Below, piece by piece: positions 41,213 through 50,062 of a stretch of DNA of 64,000 bases. This DNA comes from Mycolicibacterium neworleansense. GTDB lineage: Bacteria > Actinomycetota > Actinomycetes > Mycobacteriales > Mycobacteriaceae. Position numbers and translations under genes: made by a program. The stretch spans positions 2,294,001-2,358,000 of the forward strand of contig NZ_CWKH01000001.1 in NCBI RefSeq assembly GCF_001245615.1, in the 5' to 3' direction. The notes below the pieces were generated by a model. The model made no database searches and was not told the origin of the DNA. It saw nothing but the letters and a program-made list of their open reading frames with translations. Within the stretch, counting starts at the first letter, position 1; the number at the start of each line of letters is the position of its first letter.

Positions 41213-41975
41213 GCGAAATCAACCTCGCTTCAATGGTTTTGTCGTTACCGGCGGCCAGTGTCGTGCGCCGCGCGGCGGTGAGATGGTCGGCGGCGAGCTT
41301 GGTAGCGCGGGCCGAGTTGCCCTCGGCAATCGCGTCCAGTAGCCGCTGATGATCGCGCAGTGCCGCCCGCATGGTCGGAGCCGACATGCCCGCCTCCCCC
41401 TCCCCGGTCCACACCCCTGACTCGTGGGTGGACCAGATCAATTCCAGGGAACCGATCAGCAGGATCATCGGCTCGTTGCCACATCGGGATACCAAGGCCT
41501 CGTGGAATCTCCGGGCGTTCGGCACGTACTGCGAGAGGTCGTCGAACTGCGCTGCCTGAAGGTCGATCTCGGCCTGCAGATATGGCACCACCTCGGTCGC
41601 GCGATCTTCCCGGGCGGCGCACATTCCCGCGCAGATCGGTTCCAGGCGTAACAGCGCCTCGCTCACGTCGGCCGGCGTGGCGGCCCGCGTCTGCAGCACC
41701 ATGCCGATCATGTGGGCGGTGCGCTCAGCCGAGGGCATCTGCACCACCGCACCGCCGACATTGCCGCGGCGCACCGAGATCAACCCGTCGGTCTCCAGCA
41801 GGTGAATGGCCTCGCGCAGCGCGGGCGGACTGACGCCGAACTCCTGGAACAGGCTTTCCTGGGTGGGTAACACGTCGCCCTCGCGCAGGCGGCCGGACAG
41901 GATGTCGTCGCGCAGTTTGGACGCGACGATCTCGGCAACCCGGGGCTGCCGGATGCGCCGCACGCGTCCTTCCAT
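41202..41975 (-). CDS. GntR-family (FadR/FCD) regulator
   Basis: 257 residues from ATG 41975 (GGAAAGGG upstream). The winged helix lies in residues 12-75 (LPTQESLFQEFGVSPPALREAIHLLE), with a C-terminal FCD helical domain carrying His residues that bind metal in relatives (RRFHEALV, DHQRLLDAI, ADHLTAA). The open frame extends to 42617, but that part is antisense to the crotonase at 42066. It is divergent from the eight-gene operon, and likely controls that operon together with its own crotonase-thiolase genes. Confidence 0.9.
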   Translation of the reverse strand: MEGRVRRIRQPRVAEIVASKLRDDILSGRLREGDVLPTQESLFQEFGVSPPALREAIHLLETDGLISVRRGNVGGAVVQMPSAERTAHMIGMVLQTRAATPADVSEALLRLEPICAGMCAAREDRATEVVPYLQAEIDLQAAQFDDLSQYVPNARRFHEALVSRCGNEPMILLIGSLELIWSTHESGVWTGEGEAGMSAPTMRAALRDHQRLLDAIAEGNSARATKLAADHLTAARRTTLAAGNDKTIEARLISHDR

Positions 41976-42023
41976 CGACGCCCTTTCCTTGCTAACTTGT
42001 ACAGAATAGTAACCGCATCGCCT

Positions 42024-42044
42024 ACTGTATGGGCAACTGTATGG
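42024..42044. promoter_or_regulatory. Direct repeat in the divergent GntR promoter region
   Basis: ACTGTATGG occurs twice with a 12-base period (42024-42032 and 42036-42044) in the 90-base gap between the GntR gene and the crotonase at 42066. It could be a regulator or polymerase site. Confidence 0.4.
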
Positions 42045-42065
42045 ATTGGAAAGGCTGGTCTCCAG

Positions 42066-42860
42066 GTGAGTGACGGTTCGGTGACCACGTCCCGCGCGGA
42101 CTCCACCCTGCGCATCACCCTGCACCGCCCGGCGCGGCGAAATTCGTTGAGCCATCAGATGATCGACGATCTGGTGAACATCCTGACCGCGGCCGCCTAC
42201 GACGATTCCCTGCGCGCCGTCGCCATCACCGGGGCCGGTGACGACTTCTGCACCGGAGCCGACTGGGTGGCCACCAACGAAGCTGGCCGGCGACCCCGTA
42301 CCGGCGACCTGGTCCGGCGGATCCCACACACCGCCCACCGCGCCATCGAACTCGTCGCCACGATCCAACTGCCGGTGGTGTGTGCGATCCGGGGCTGGGC
42401 TGTCGGTCTGGGCTGCAACCTGGCGCTGGCCGCCGATTTCACGATCGCCGACAGCGGGGCGACGTTCTGGGAGCCGTTCATCGACCGGGGGTTCACCCCC
42501 GACTCCGGCGCGACCTGGCTGTTGCCCCGACTGGCCGGGGTGGCGCGGGCCAAGCGCATGCTGCTGCTCGGCGAGAAGGTCAGCGGGTCCCAGGCCGCCG
42601 ACTGGGGGTTGATCCACAGCGCGGTTCCCGCCGACGAGCTGGACACCGCAGTCGACTCATTGCTCGCACGTCTGGCAGCCGGACCGACCGTCGCGATCGG
42701 GCTGGCCAAGCAGGCAATCGCCTACGGCCAGCACGCAACCCTGTCGCAAGCACTCAATCAGGAGCTGTCCAACCTGGAACTCTCCTGCCGCACCACCGAT
42801 TTCAAAGAAGGGCTGGCCGCGTTCCGGGAACGGCGCGACCCGGACTTCCAGGGCCGTTGA
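42066..42860 (+). CDS. Enoyl-CoA hydratase/isomerase family protein
   Basis: 264-residue crotonase with GTG start at 42066. The oxyanion block is RGWAVGLGCNLAL. The second acidic position appears as Asp in RGFTPDSGATWLLPR, as in some isomerases. It opens the plus-strand operon and is followed 13 bases later by the next crotonase. The N-terminus is set by position: frames opening at 41997 run through the promoter. Confidence 0.88.
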   Translation: MSDGSVTTSRADSTLRITLHRPARRNSLSHQMIDDLVNILTAAAYDDSLRAVAITGAGDDFCTGADWVATNEAGRRPRTGDLVRRIPHTAHRAIELVATIQLPVVCAIRGWAVGLGCNLALAADFTIADSGATFWEPFIDRGFTPDSGATWLLPRLAGVARAKRMLLLGEKVSGSQAADWGLIHSAVPADELDTAVDSLLARLAAGPTVAIGLAKQAIAYGQHATLSQALNQELSNLELSCRTTDFKEGLAAFRERRDPDFQGR

Positions 42861-42873
42861 ACTAAGGAAACCG

Positions 42874-43689
42874 ATGACTGCAATCGCCACGTACGACACC
42901 ATCAAATACGAGGTGGACGGGCACAAAGCCACCATCACCTTGAATCGGCCCGACGCGCTCAATGCACTGTCGCCCCACATGATCACCGAGTTGCGGGCTG
43001 CCTACGCCGAAGCCGAGAACGACGACAACGTCTGGCTCATGATTGTCACCGCCACCGGCCGCGCGTTCTGCACGGGTGCCGATGTCAAGGAGATCCCCGG
43101 CGACGGAAAGGTCCTCAACGAGCGGCCGTATCTGTCCACCTACGAACAGTGGGAAGCACCGCAGGAGGGCACGCCGCCCTTTCGGAGCATGGCCAAGCCC
43201 GTCGTGGTGGCGATCAACGGGATCTGCTGCGGTGCCGGCCTGGACTGGGTGACCACCGGTGACATCGTCATCGCCTCGGACCAGGCGACATTCTTCGACC
43301 CTCATGTGAGTATCGGCCTGGTGGCCGCGCGCGAGATGGTGCGCCTGGCCAAGGCTCTGCCGCGTTCGGTGGCGCTGCGAATGGCGTTGATGGGTAAGCA
43401 CGAACGGATGACCGTCGAGCGCGCCTACGAGCTCGGGCTGATCACCGAGATCGTCGAACACTCTCGGCTGTTGGAACGTGCGCATGAGATCGCCGACACG
43501 GTGTGCCTCAATGCCCCGCTGGCGGTCCGCGGGACCCGGCTGGCCATTCACAAGACGCTGGATCTGCCGTTGCACGAGGGTGAGATCCTGGCCGAGACGT
43601 TCCGTGAGCGCGTGGTGCGCACCGAGGATGCGCTCGAAGGACCGCGGGCGTTCGTGGAGAAGCGCAAGCCCAACTGGCAGGCGCGGTAG
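42874..43689 (+). CDS. Enoyl-CoA hydratase/isomerase family protein
   Basis: 271 residues. Oxyanion block NGICCGAGLDWV, then ATFFDPHVSIGLVAAREM. The FFDxHVS motif is shared with the next gene and differs from standard hydratases, so these two form a paralogous pair. They may make a hetero-oligomer or act on successive intermediates. The ending KRKPNWQAR is typical of mycobacterial EchA proteins. Good AAGGA site upstream. Confidence 0.9.
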   Translation: MTAIATYDTIKYEVDGHKATITLNRPDALNALSPHMITELRAAYAEAENDDNVWLMIVTATGRAFCTGADVKEIPGDGKVLNERPYLSTYEQWEAPQEGTPPFRSMAKPVVVAINGICCGAGLDWVTTGDIVIASDQATFFDPHVSIGLVAAREMVRLAKALPRSVALRMALMGKHERMTVERAYELGLITEIVEHSRLLERAHEIADTVCLNAPLAVRGTRLAIHKTLDLPLHEGEILAETFRERVVRTEDALEGPRAFVEKRKPNWQAR

Positions 43690-43691
43690 TC

Positions 43692-44465
43692 GTGGAAACG
43701 ATCCTCCTCGAGTTCGACCATGAATCACGGGTCGCCACCGTCACGCTCAACCGGCCCGAAGCGTTGAACTCGTTCAACCGCGCCATGTGCAACGAGATGC
43801 GCGACGCCTGGCACGCCATCAAAGACGACGAAGGCATCAACGCCGTGGTGTTGCGGGCGGCGGGCGACCGGGCGTTCAGTGCCGGGCTGGATGTGAAGTC
43901 CAGCTATGGTCAGCCCGAGATCGTCTGGAACCACGAGGATCCCGGCGAACTGCTGAGCCCGAAGTGGCAGAAGATGTGGAAGCCGGTGGTGTGCGCGGTA
44001 CAGGGTATGTGCACGGCCGGTGCGCTGTACTTCGTCAACGAAGCCGATGTGGTGATCTGTTCGCAGGAAGCCACATTCTTCGATTCCCACGTCAGCGCCG
44101 GTCTGGTGTCGGCGCTGGAGCCCATCGGACTGATGCGCCGGGTCGGACTCGGTGACACCTTGCGGATGGCGTTGATGGGCAACGACGAACGCGTCAGCGC
44201 CGACACTGCCCTGCGCATCGGACTCGTGACCGAAGTGGTGGCCAGGGACCAATTGTGGGACCGCGCAAACGAGATCGCCACCACCATTGCGGCGAAACCG
44301 CCGACCGCCACGCAAGGCACCGTGAAAGCCATCTGGGAGTCCCTCGACAAGCCCTACCGTGCCGCCATGGATCAGGGCCTCATCTACACCCGGCTGGGCA
44401 ACCCGATCGCCAAAGCCGAGCTGGCTGACCGTCCTCTTCCCAAGACCGCGCCCAGGATCCGCTGA
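43692..44465 (+). CDS. Enoyl-CoA hydratase/isomerase family protein
   Basis: 257 residues, GTG start two bases after the preceding stop. Oxyanion block QGMCTAGALYFV and ATFFDSHVSAGLVSALEP, the same FFDxHVS signature as its neighbour. The stop overlaps the next ATG by one base (TGATG). Hydration or isomerisation of an unsaturated CoA ester is the family role. The altered active-site segment leaves the precise reaction open. Confidence 0.9.
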   Translation: METILLEFDHESRVATVTLNRPEALNSFNRAMCNEMRDAWHAIKDDEGINAVVLRAAGDRAFSAGLDVKSSYGQPEIVWNHEDPGELLSPKWQKMWKPVVCAVQGMCTAGALYFVNEADVVICSQEATFFDSHVSAGLVSALEPIGLMRRVGLGDTLRMALMGNDERVSADTALRIGLVTEVVARDQLWDRANEIATTIAAKPPTATQGTVKAIWESLDKPYRAAMDQGLIYTRLGNPIAKAELADRPLPKTAPRIR

Positions 44466-45913
44466 TGACCCACCCTCTTTCGCGGCGCATCGACGACATC
44501 TTCGATCTGGACCCGGCGGCCAACGCCATCCAGTACGACGGCCAGTGGCACACCTGGGGACAGGTCGCGACGGTGGCACGGCACGTCGGCGCGGTGTCCG
44601 GCGGCACCCGGGTCGGCATCATGCTGCGCAATCAGCCCGCCCACGTCGCGGCGCTGCTCGGAGTGCTGGCCGCCGGGGGCACCGTCGTGGTGATCAATCC
44701 GTCCCGCGGTGACGACCGCACGCGCGCCGACATAGAAGCTCTCGGGCTGCCGGTACTCGTCGGCACGGCCGAGGACATCAGCGCCCTCGCCGCGCCCTCC
44801 CCCGCCACGATGACCGTGACGATCCGCGACCTCGACACCCCGCCCGAGATCCGTCGCGCCCAGAGCCCGACGCAGGATGCCGGACGGCCGGGTGTGGCGG
44901 TGTGGATGCTCACCAGCGGCACCACCGGGCCACCCAAGCGCGTGGACCTGACCTACGACATGCTGGCCCGCAGCGTGATCGGCGGCGATCCCGAAAACGC
45001 ACCGGCACCAACCGAACTGCGCCGAGGCGTAGCGATCGTCAACTCCCCGTTGGTGCACGTCGGCGGGGTGTTCCGGGTCCTGCTGTGCATCGCCGAGGCA
45101 CGGCCTTTCGTACTGCTGCCCAAGTTCGACCTGACGCGCTGGGCCGACGCCGTCCGGGAACACCAACCACGGGCGGTATCACTGGTGCCGGCCGCCCTGC
45201 GCATGGTGCTGCACTCCGATCTCACCCGTGACGACCTGGCCGGTATCCGCGCCGTCACCTCCGGCACGGCGCCGCTTTCGGCCGACGATGCCGACGCGTT
45301 CACCGAGAAGTTCGGCATCCCGGTGTTGACCTCGTACGCCGCCACCGAGTTCGGCGGCGGGGTGGCGAGCTGGACACTGGCCGACCACCAGAAGTACTGG
45401 AAAGCCAAGCGGGGCAGCGTCGGCAGGGCCAACCCTGGAGCCCAGCTGAGGGTGGTCGACGAGAACGGCAATCCGCTGCAGCCCGACGAGCAGGGCTTGC
45501 TGGAGGTCAAGCCGGCACAGTTCGACAACGACGCCGACTGGCTGCGCACCACCGACCTCGCCCGGATCGACGCAGACGGATTCGTCTGGATCCTCGGCCG
45601 CGCCGACCAGGCCATCATCCGCGGCGGATTCAAGGTGATGCCCGACGATGTCCGCACCGCCCTGGAAAGCCACCCGGCGGTGCGCGGGGCGGCCGTGATC
45701 GGCATACCCGACGACCGTCTGGGTGAGACACCCGCGGCGATGGTGGAGCTTCACGGCACCACCACCGTCGACGCACTGCTGGACTACCTGAGTGGCCGCC
45801 TGGCCCGCTACGAGATCCCGACCGAGATCGCCATAGTCGAGACGATTCCCCGAACACCCTCGGGGAAAGCCGATCTCGGTGCCGTACGGGACCATTTCTC
45901 TTCGCGTGTCTGA
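44465..45913 (+). CDS. AMP-forming acyl-CoA ligase, first of three
   Basis: 482 residues. ATP motif LTSGTTGPPKR, ATEFGGG adenine motif, hinge TTDLARID, GRADQAIIRGGFKV and C-terminal Lys in PRTPSGKAD. It is shorter than fatty-acyl ligases, in the range of small-acid ligases. It resembles the ligase at 57250 (same LTSGTTGPPKR and CSWT/ASWT-type segments), so the two are paralogues in different operons. Confidence 0.9.
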   Translation: MTHPLSRRIDDIFDLDPAANAIQYDGQWHTWGQVATVARHVGAVSGGTRVGIMLRNQPAHVAALLGVLAAGGTVVVINPSRGDDRTRADIEALGLPVLVGTAEDISALAAPSPATMTVTIRDLDTPPEIRRAQSPTQDAGRPGVAVWMLTSGTTGPPKRVDLTYDMLARSVIGGDPENAPAPTELRRGVAIVNSPLVHVGGVFRVLLCIAEARPFVLLPKFDLTRWADAVREHQPRAVSLVPAALRMVLHSDLTRDDLAGIRAVTSGTAPLSADDADAFTEKFGIPVLTSYAATEFGGGVASWTLADHQKYWKAKRGSVGRANPGAQLRVVDENGNPLQPDEQGLLEVKPAQFDNDADWLRTTDLARIDADGFVWILGRADQAIIRGGFKVMPDDVRTALESHPAVRGAAVIGIPDDRLGETPAAMVELHGTTTVDALLDYLSGRLARYEIPTEIAIVETIPRTPSGKADLGAVRDHFSSRV

Positions 45914-47342
45914 CACCGTCGCGGGGCTGCTGCGCGGGTGCGCCGATCGCCCGCTGCTGATCTGCGACGACGAGCGGATCACCTACGTCGAGGCGCAACG
46001 CCGCTCCTCCGAGGTGGCCGGCGGTCTGATCACGCTCGGCGCCGGCAAGGGCACGCATGTCGGGCTGCTCTATCCGAACGGAGTGGACTTCGTGGTCGGG
46101 ATGCTCGCTGCGGCCCGGATCGGTGCGGTGGTGGTGCCGCATTCCACCTTCCTCACCGGGACTGAACTGGCTACCCAGCTTCGCGACAGCGATACCGCCA
46201 TCTTGCTGTCGTCACGCAGCTTTCGCAATCACGACTACGTGCAACGCCTCTCGGGCATCGACGCACCGTGTCTGCGGCACGTGTTGTTCGAGATGCCACG
46301 CTCCCAGGCGCCTACGCTGCGCGGTTTCGAAGACGATGTCGACGGCTGCGATCCACTGGCGATCATCTACACCTCAGGATCCACCGGCTCACCCAAAGGT
46401 GTGGTGCACACCCACTCCTCGCTGATCGGACATCAACGCAATCTCAACGAGATTCGCGGGCTCACCGCGACCGACCGGCTGTTCTGCAACTCACCGTTCT
46501 TCTGGATCGGCGGGTTCGCGTTCGGGCTACTGGCCACGATGACCGCCGGGGCGACCCTGATCTGTTCGAACTCGACCGACGCCGGCGTCACGCTCGACCT
46601 GCTCGAAGCCGAGAAACCCACCGTCACGAACGGTTTCGTTGCCGGTATCGCCCACCTGACCCGGCATCCCAGCTATCCGTCCCGCCGCTTCTGGGCGACG
46701 AGAGGCAATCTGTATCCGGTCATGGCTCCCGAGGCCCGCCCGGCCGACCCGGAACTGCGGCACAACATGCTCGGGATGACCGAGACCGGCAGCGTGGTGT
46801 TGCTCGACAGGCACGAGGATGAGCAACCCGAGCACCGCCGTGGCAGCTATGGCCGGCCCGCACCGGGTTTCGAGGCCAAGGTGCTGCCCTCGGGCGAATT
46901 ATGCGTGCGCGGACCGTACCTCATGCAGGGTTATTACGGCCGCAACCGCGAGGACTGCTTCGACGCCGACGGCTGGTTTCACACCGGTGACCTGGTACGC
47001 ACCGATGAGGACGGATACTTCTACTTTCTGGGCCGGGCCGGCGCGATGATCAAGACCGCCGGCGCCAACGTCACTCCGGGCGAGGTAGAGACTGCGCTGT
47101 CAGAACTGGGTTTCACCGCGCATGTCCTGGGACTGCCCGACGACGAGCGCGGACAGATCGTCGCGGCCGTCGTCGTCACCGACGGTCCCGTCGACGTCGA
47201 GGCGGTTCGGACCGAACTGCGCGGCACACTCTCGGCGTACAAGGTCCCTCGGGTGTTCGCGGTATGCCGCCCCGCCGATGTGCCGACACTGTCCAGTGGC
47301 AAGCTCGATATCGCCGGTCTACGTGGGCTGTTCGATGCCTGA
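45906..47342 (+). CDS. AMP-forming acyl-CoA ligase, second of three
   Basis: 478 residues from GTG 45906, overlapping the previous gene by eight bases. ATP motif YTSGSTGSPKG, GMTETGSV, hinge HTGDLVR, GRAGAMIKTAGANV and C-terminal Lys in LSSGKLD. NSPFFWIGGFAFG matches PMPFFWVGGFGAG in the third ligase, so these two are close paralogues by tandem duplication. Substrate unknown. Confidence 0.9.
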   Translation: MSDTVAGLLRGCADRPLLICDDERITYVEAQRRSSEVAGGLITLGAGKGTHVGLLYPNGVDFVVGMLAAARIGAVVVPHSTFLTGTELATQLRDSDTAILLSSRSFRNHDYVQRLSGIDAPCLRHVLFEMPRSQAPTLRGFEDDVDGCDPLAIIYTSGSTGSPKGVVHTHSSLIGHQRNLNEIRGLTATDRLFCNSPFFWIGGFAFGLLATMTAGATLICSNSTDAGVTLDLLEAEKPTVTNGFVAGIAHLTRHPSYPSRRFWATRGNLYPVMAPEARPADPELRHNMLGMTETGSVVLLDRHEDEQPEHRRGSYGRPAPGFEAKVLPSGELCVRGPYLMQGYYGRNREDCFDADGWFHTGDLVRTDEDGYFYFLGRAGAMIKTAGANVTPGEVETALSELGFTAHVLGLPDDERGQIVAAVVVTDGPVDVEAVRTELRGTLSAYKVPRVFAVCRPADVPTLSSGKLDIAGLRGLFDA

Positions 47343-48825
47343 CACCATCGACGCACTGGTGCGCGCTCGTTCATCGTCCGCGAAGCCCGCCGTGGTCGAT
47401 CCGATGTCGCGGCTTTCCTATACCGAACTGGACACCGGCACTGCAGAATTGGCTGCTGGGCTCATCGCCGCGGGCGTCGCCAAAGGATCCCGCGTCGGCC
47501 TCGTCATGCCCAACGGCGTCGACTGGGTGCGGATCGCCGTCGCGTTGATGCGCATCGGCGCCGTCCTGGTACCGATGAGCACCCTGCTGCGGCCGGAAGA
47601 ACTGACGGTCCAATTGCGGATGGCCTCGGTGCAGTTCCTCATTGCCGTCGAGGAGTTCCGGGGCCATCGGTACCCGGTGGACCGGAGCCGGCTGCCCGCG
47701 CTGCGCGCCGTGTGGAGCAGTGCGGAGACGCTCGCGTTCACCGGGTCCCGCGGTGAGGCCGACGCCCTGGCGGCCCGGGTACGCGAGAGCGACCCGATGG
47801 TGATCATGTTCACCTCGGGCAGCAGCGGGCCGCCGAAGGGAACCATCCATTCTCACCGAAATGCCCTGGGCGCCGTACGGTCGGGGCTCCACGCGCGATG
47901 TATCACCGCAGATACCCGGCTGTACCTGCCCATGCCGTTCTTCTGGGTGGGTGGATTCGGTGCAGGCATCCTCTCGGCTCTGCTGTCGGGGGCCACGCTG
48001 GTGACCGAGCCGATACCCGGCACCGAGTCCACCCTCCAACTGCTGCAGCGGGAACGGGTCACGCTGTTCCGCGGCTGGCCCGAGCAGGCCGAGGTCCTGG
48101 CCCGCCACACCGGCAATGCCGACTTGAGCTCACTGCAGCCCGGAAGCCTGGAAGCGCTGTTGCCGGACAGCATGCGGTCACGGCCCGGGGCACGGGCGTC
48201 GTTGTTCGGGATGACCGAATCGTTCGGCCCGTACTGCGGATTCCGCGCCGACACCGACATGCCCGAATCGGCATGGGGCAGCTGTGGCCGGCCGTTCGAC
48301 GGAATGGACGTGCGCATCGTCGACACAGACACCGGGGTACCACTGCCTGACGGCGACACCGGGGAGATCCAGATCCGCGGCCCGCATGTGATGCGGGGCA
48401 TCTGCCGGCGCAGCCGCGAGCAGGTGTTCACCGCCGACGGCTACTACCCGACCGGGGATCTCGGCTACCTCGATGACGACGGATTCCTGTTCTACCGAGG
48501 CAGATCCGACGACATGTTCAAGGTCCGGGGTGCCACGGTGTATCCGAGTGAAGTACAGCGGGCGCTGCGGTCCATCCCCGGCGTACGCGCCGCACACGTG
48601 GTGAACGTGCCTGACGGACAGGCCAATCGGGTCGGCGCGGTCGTAGTCGGTGACGCGCTCTCGTTGGAGTCGGTGCACACGGCCACCCGGGCCGCCATCA
48701 GCTCGTTCAAAGTGCCCACGCTGTGGCTGATCCTCGACGACGAGGACACCGTCCCGCGCGGCGCTACCGGAAAAATCGACAACGCCGCGCTACGGGCCAT
48801 GTTGAGGGAAGGTGAATCCCAGTGA
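47335..48825 (+). CDS. AMP-forming acyl-CoA ligase, third of three
   Basis: 496 residues from ATG 47335, overlapping the second ligase by eight bases. ATP motif FTSGSSGPPKG, GMTESFGPY, hinge PTGDLGYLD, GRSDDMFKVRGATV and C-terminal Lys in GATGKIDN. It is tandem-related to the second ligase. Three ligases in one operon suggest three distinct acids or successive activation steps. The stop overlaps the thioesterase start by four bases. Confidence 0.9.
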   Translation: MPDTIDALVRARSSSAKPAVVDPMSRLSYTELDTGTAELAAGLIAAGVAKGSRVGLVMPNGVDWVRIAVALMRIGAVLVPMSTLLRPEELTVQLRMASVQFLIAVEEFRGHRYPVDRSRLPALRAVWSSAETLAFTGSRGEADALAARVRESDPMVIMFTSGSSGPPKGTIHSHRNALGAVRSGLHARCITADTRLYLPMPFFWVGGFGAGILSALLSGATLVTEPIPGTESTLQLLQRERVTLFRGWPEQAEVLARHTGNADLSSLQPGSLEALLPDSMRSRPGARASLFGMTESFGPYCGFRADTDMPESAWGSCGRPFDGMDVRIVDTDTGVPLPDGDTGEIQIRGPHVMRGICRRSREQVFTADGYYPTGDLGYLDDDGFLFYRGRSDDMFKVRGATVYPSEVQRALRSIPGVRAAHVVNVPDGQANRVGAVVVGDALSLESVHTATRAAISSFKVPTLWLILDDEDTVPRGATGKIDNAALRAMLREGESQ

Positions 48826-49220
48826 CGACCAGCATCTTCGAGCTGTTCGAGCTCATCGGCTATCGGGACGCCCCGGGAGCTGATGATGAAGCCGTCGTCG
48901 AACTTCCCGTCGCCCCGCATGTGGTCAACACCAACGGCGGGCTGCAAGGCGGGCTGCTGGCCACCCTGGTCGACACGGCGGCAGGCAAGCTCGCCATGCG
49001 CCAGTTGCCGCCCGGGCGCAGCGTGGTGACCTCTGATCTCAACCTGCGCTACCTGCGGCCGGTGACCGAGGGCGCTGCCCGGGCCGTGGCCCGCGTCGTG
49101 CATGCCGGCAAGCGATCCATGGTGATCCAGGTCGACATCTTCACGGTCCCCGACAATGACCTGGCCGTCGTCGCCACCGTCAGCTTTGCGAAGATCCACG
49201 CCAAGGAGGCAACGACGTGA
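48822..49220 (+). CDS. PaaI-type hotdog thioesterase
   Basis: 132 residues, GTG start. Hotdog fold with NTNGGLQGGLLATLVDTAAG (Asn, Gly and the Asp that activates water) and SDLNLRYLRP. Such enzymes release CoA from stalled or aromatic acyl-CoA esters. Placed after three ligases it may recycle CoA from dead-end products. Four-base overlaps on both sides show tight translational coupling. Confidence 0.88.
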   Translation: MTTSIFELFELIGYRDAPGADDEAVVELPVAPHVVNTNGGLQGGLLATLVDTAAGKLAMRQLPPGRSVVTSDLNLRYLRPVTEGAARAVARVVHAGKRSMVIQVDIFTVPDNDLAVVATVSFAKIHAKEATT

Positions 49221-50044
49221 AGCTCGGACTATCCACACCCATCGTCATGCAACACCCCGGTGAGTTCTCGCCGTGGGAGGCCGACGCCGGTCCCGACGAG
49301 CTGGCCCTGATCGCCGAGGCCGCAGACAGATTGGGGTTTCACCACCTCACCTGTGCCGAGCACACCGGGATACCCGCCTCGGCCGCCACGGTGCGAGGGA
49401 CGGTGTATTGGGATCCGCTGGCCACCCTGTCGTTCCTGGCGGCGCGGACCAGGCGCATCCGGCTGACCACGGCCGTGGTGGTCCTGCCTTACCACCATCC
49501 GGTGGCGCTGGCCAAGAGCTACGGGACCCTCGACCGGCTCAGCGATGGCCGGGTGATCCTCGGCGTCGGCGTCGGATCGCTGACCGAGGAATTCGAACTG
49601 CTCGGCGCCCAGTTCCAGGGCCGCGGCGCCGCGGCCGACCACGACATCGCCAGGCTTCGGGCCGCGTGGGGACAGCCCGTGGTCGATGGCTTCGCCATCG
49701 AACCGCACGCCACCAGTACCGATATCCCGATCTGGGTCGGTGGGCGCACCAGGCGCTCGTTACGTCGCGCCGTCGAATTGGGCAATGGCTGGATGCCTTT
49801 CGGTCTGTCAGCTGACACGATCGCTGAGTTTCTCGCGCCGTATCAACTGCCCGCGGGTTTCGAGGTCATCCTGTCCCCTGGTGTGGCGCTGGACCCGTTG
49901 GGCGATCCGGACGTCGCACGCGGGCGCCTGAATCGGCTACGCGACGTCGGTGCCACCATCGCCAACTGCACGGTGCAGGCGCGCAGTGCCGAACACTTCT
50001 GCGAGCAGCTCGCCCAGCTTCACGCGATCGGCGACTCGTTATAG
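49217..50044 (+). CDS. LLM-class F420-dependent oxidoreductase
   Basis: 275 residues, GTG start overlapping the thioesterase stop (GTGA). TIM-barrel LLM fold: MKLGLSTPIVMQHPGEF, AARTRRIRLTTAVVVLPYHHPV, LGVGVGSLTEEFELLG and PIWVGGRTRRSLRRAVELGNGW. F420 is the expected cofactor in mycobacteria, though FMN use cannot be excluded. Last gene of the eight-gene operon, converging with the CoA-transferase gene 18 bases away. Confidence 0.88.
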   Translation: MKLGLSTPIVMQHPGEFSPWEADAGPDELALIAEAADRLGFHHLTCAEHTGIPASAATVRGTVYWDPLATLSFLAARTRRIRLTTAVVVLPYHHPVALAKSYGTLDRLSDGRVILGVGVGSLTEEFELLGAQFQGRGAAADHDIARLRAAWGQPVVDGFAIEPHATSTDIPIWVGGRTRRSLRRAVELGNGWMPFGLSADTIAEFLAPYQLPAGFEVILSPGVALDPLGDPDVARGRLNRLRDVGATIANCTVQARSAEHFCEQLAQLHAIGDSL

Positions 50045-50062
50045 GTCGGGCGACACTGTGAT

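Noticed and set aside
41976..42617. Apparent N-terminal extension of the GntR regulator
   Set aside because: It is antisense to a well-supported crotonase. The winged helix starts immediately after ATG 41975, which has a good ribosome site.
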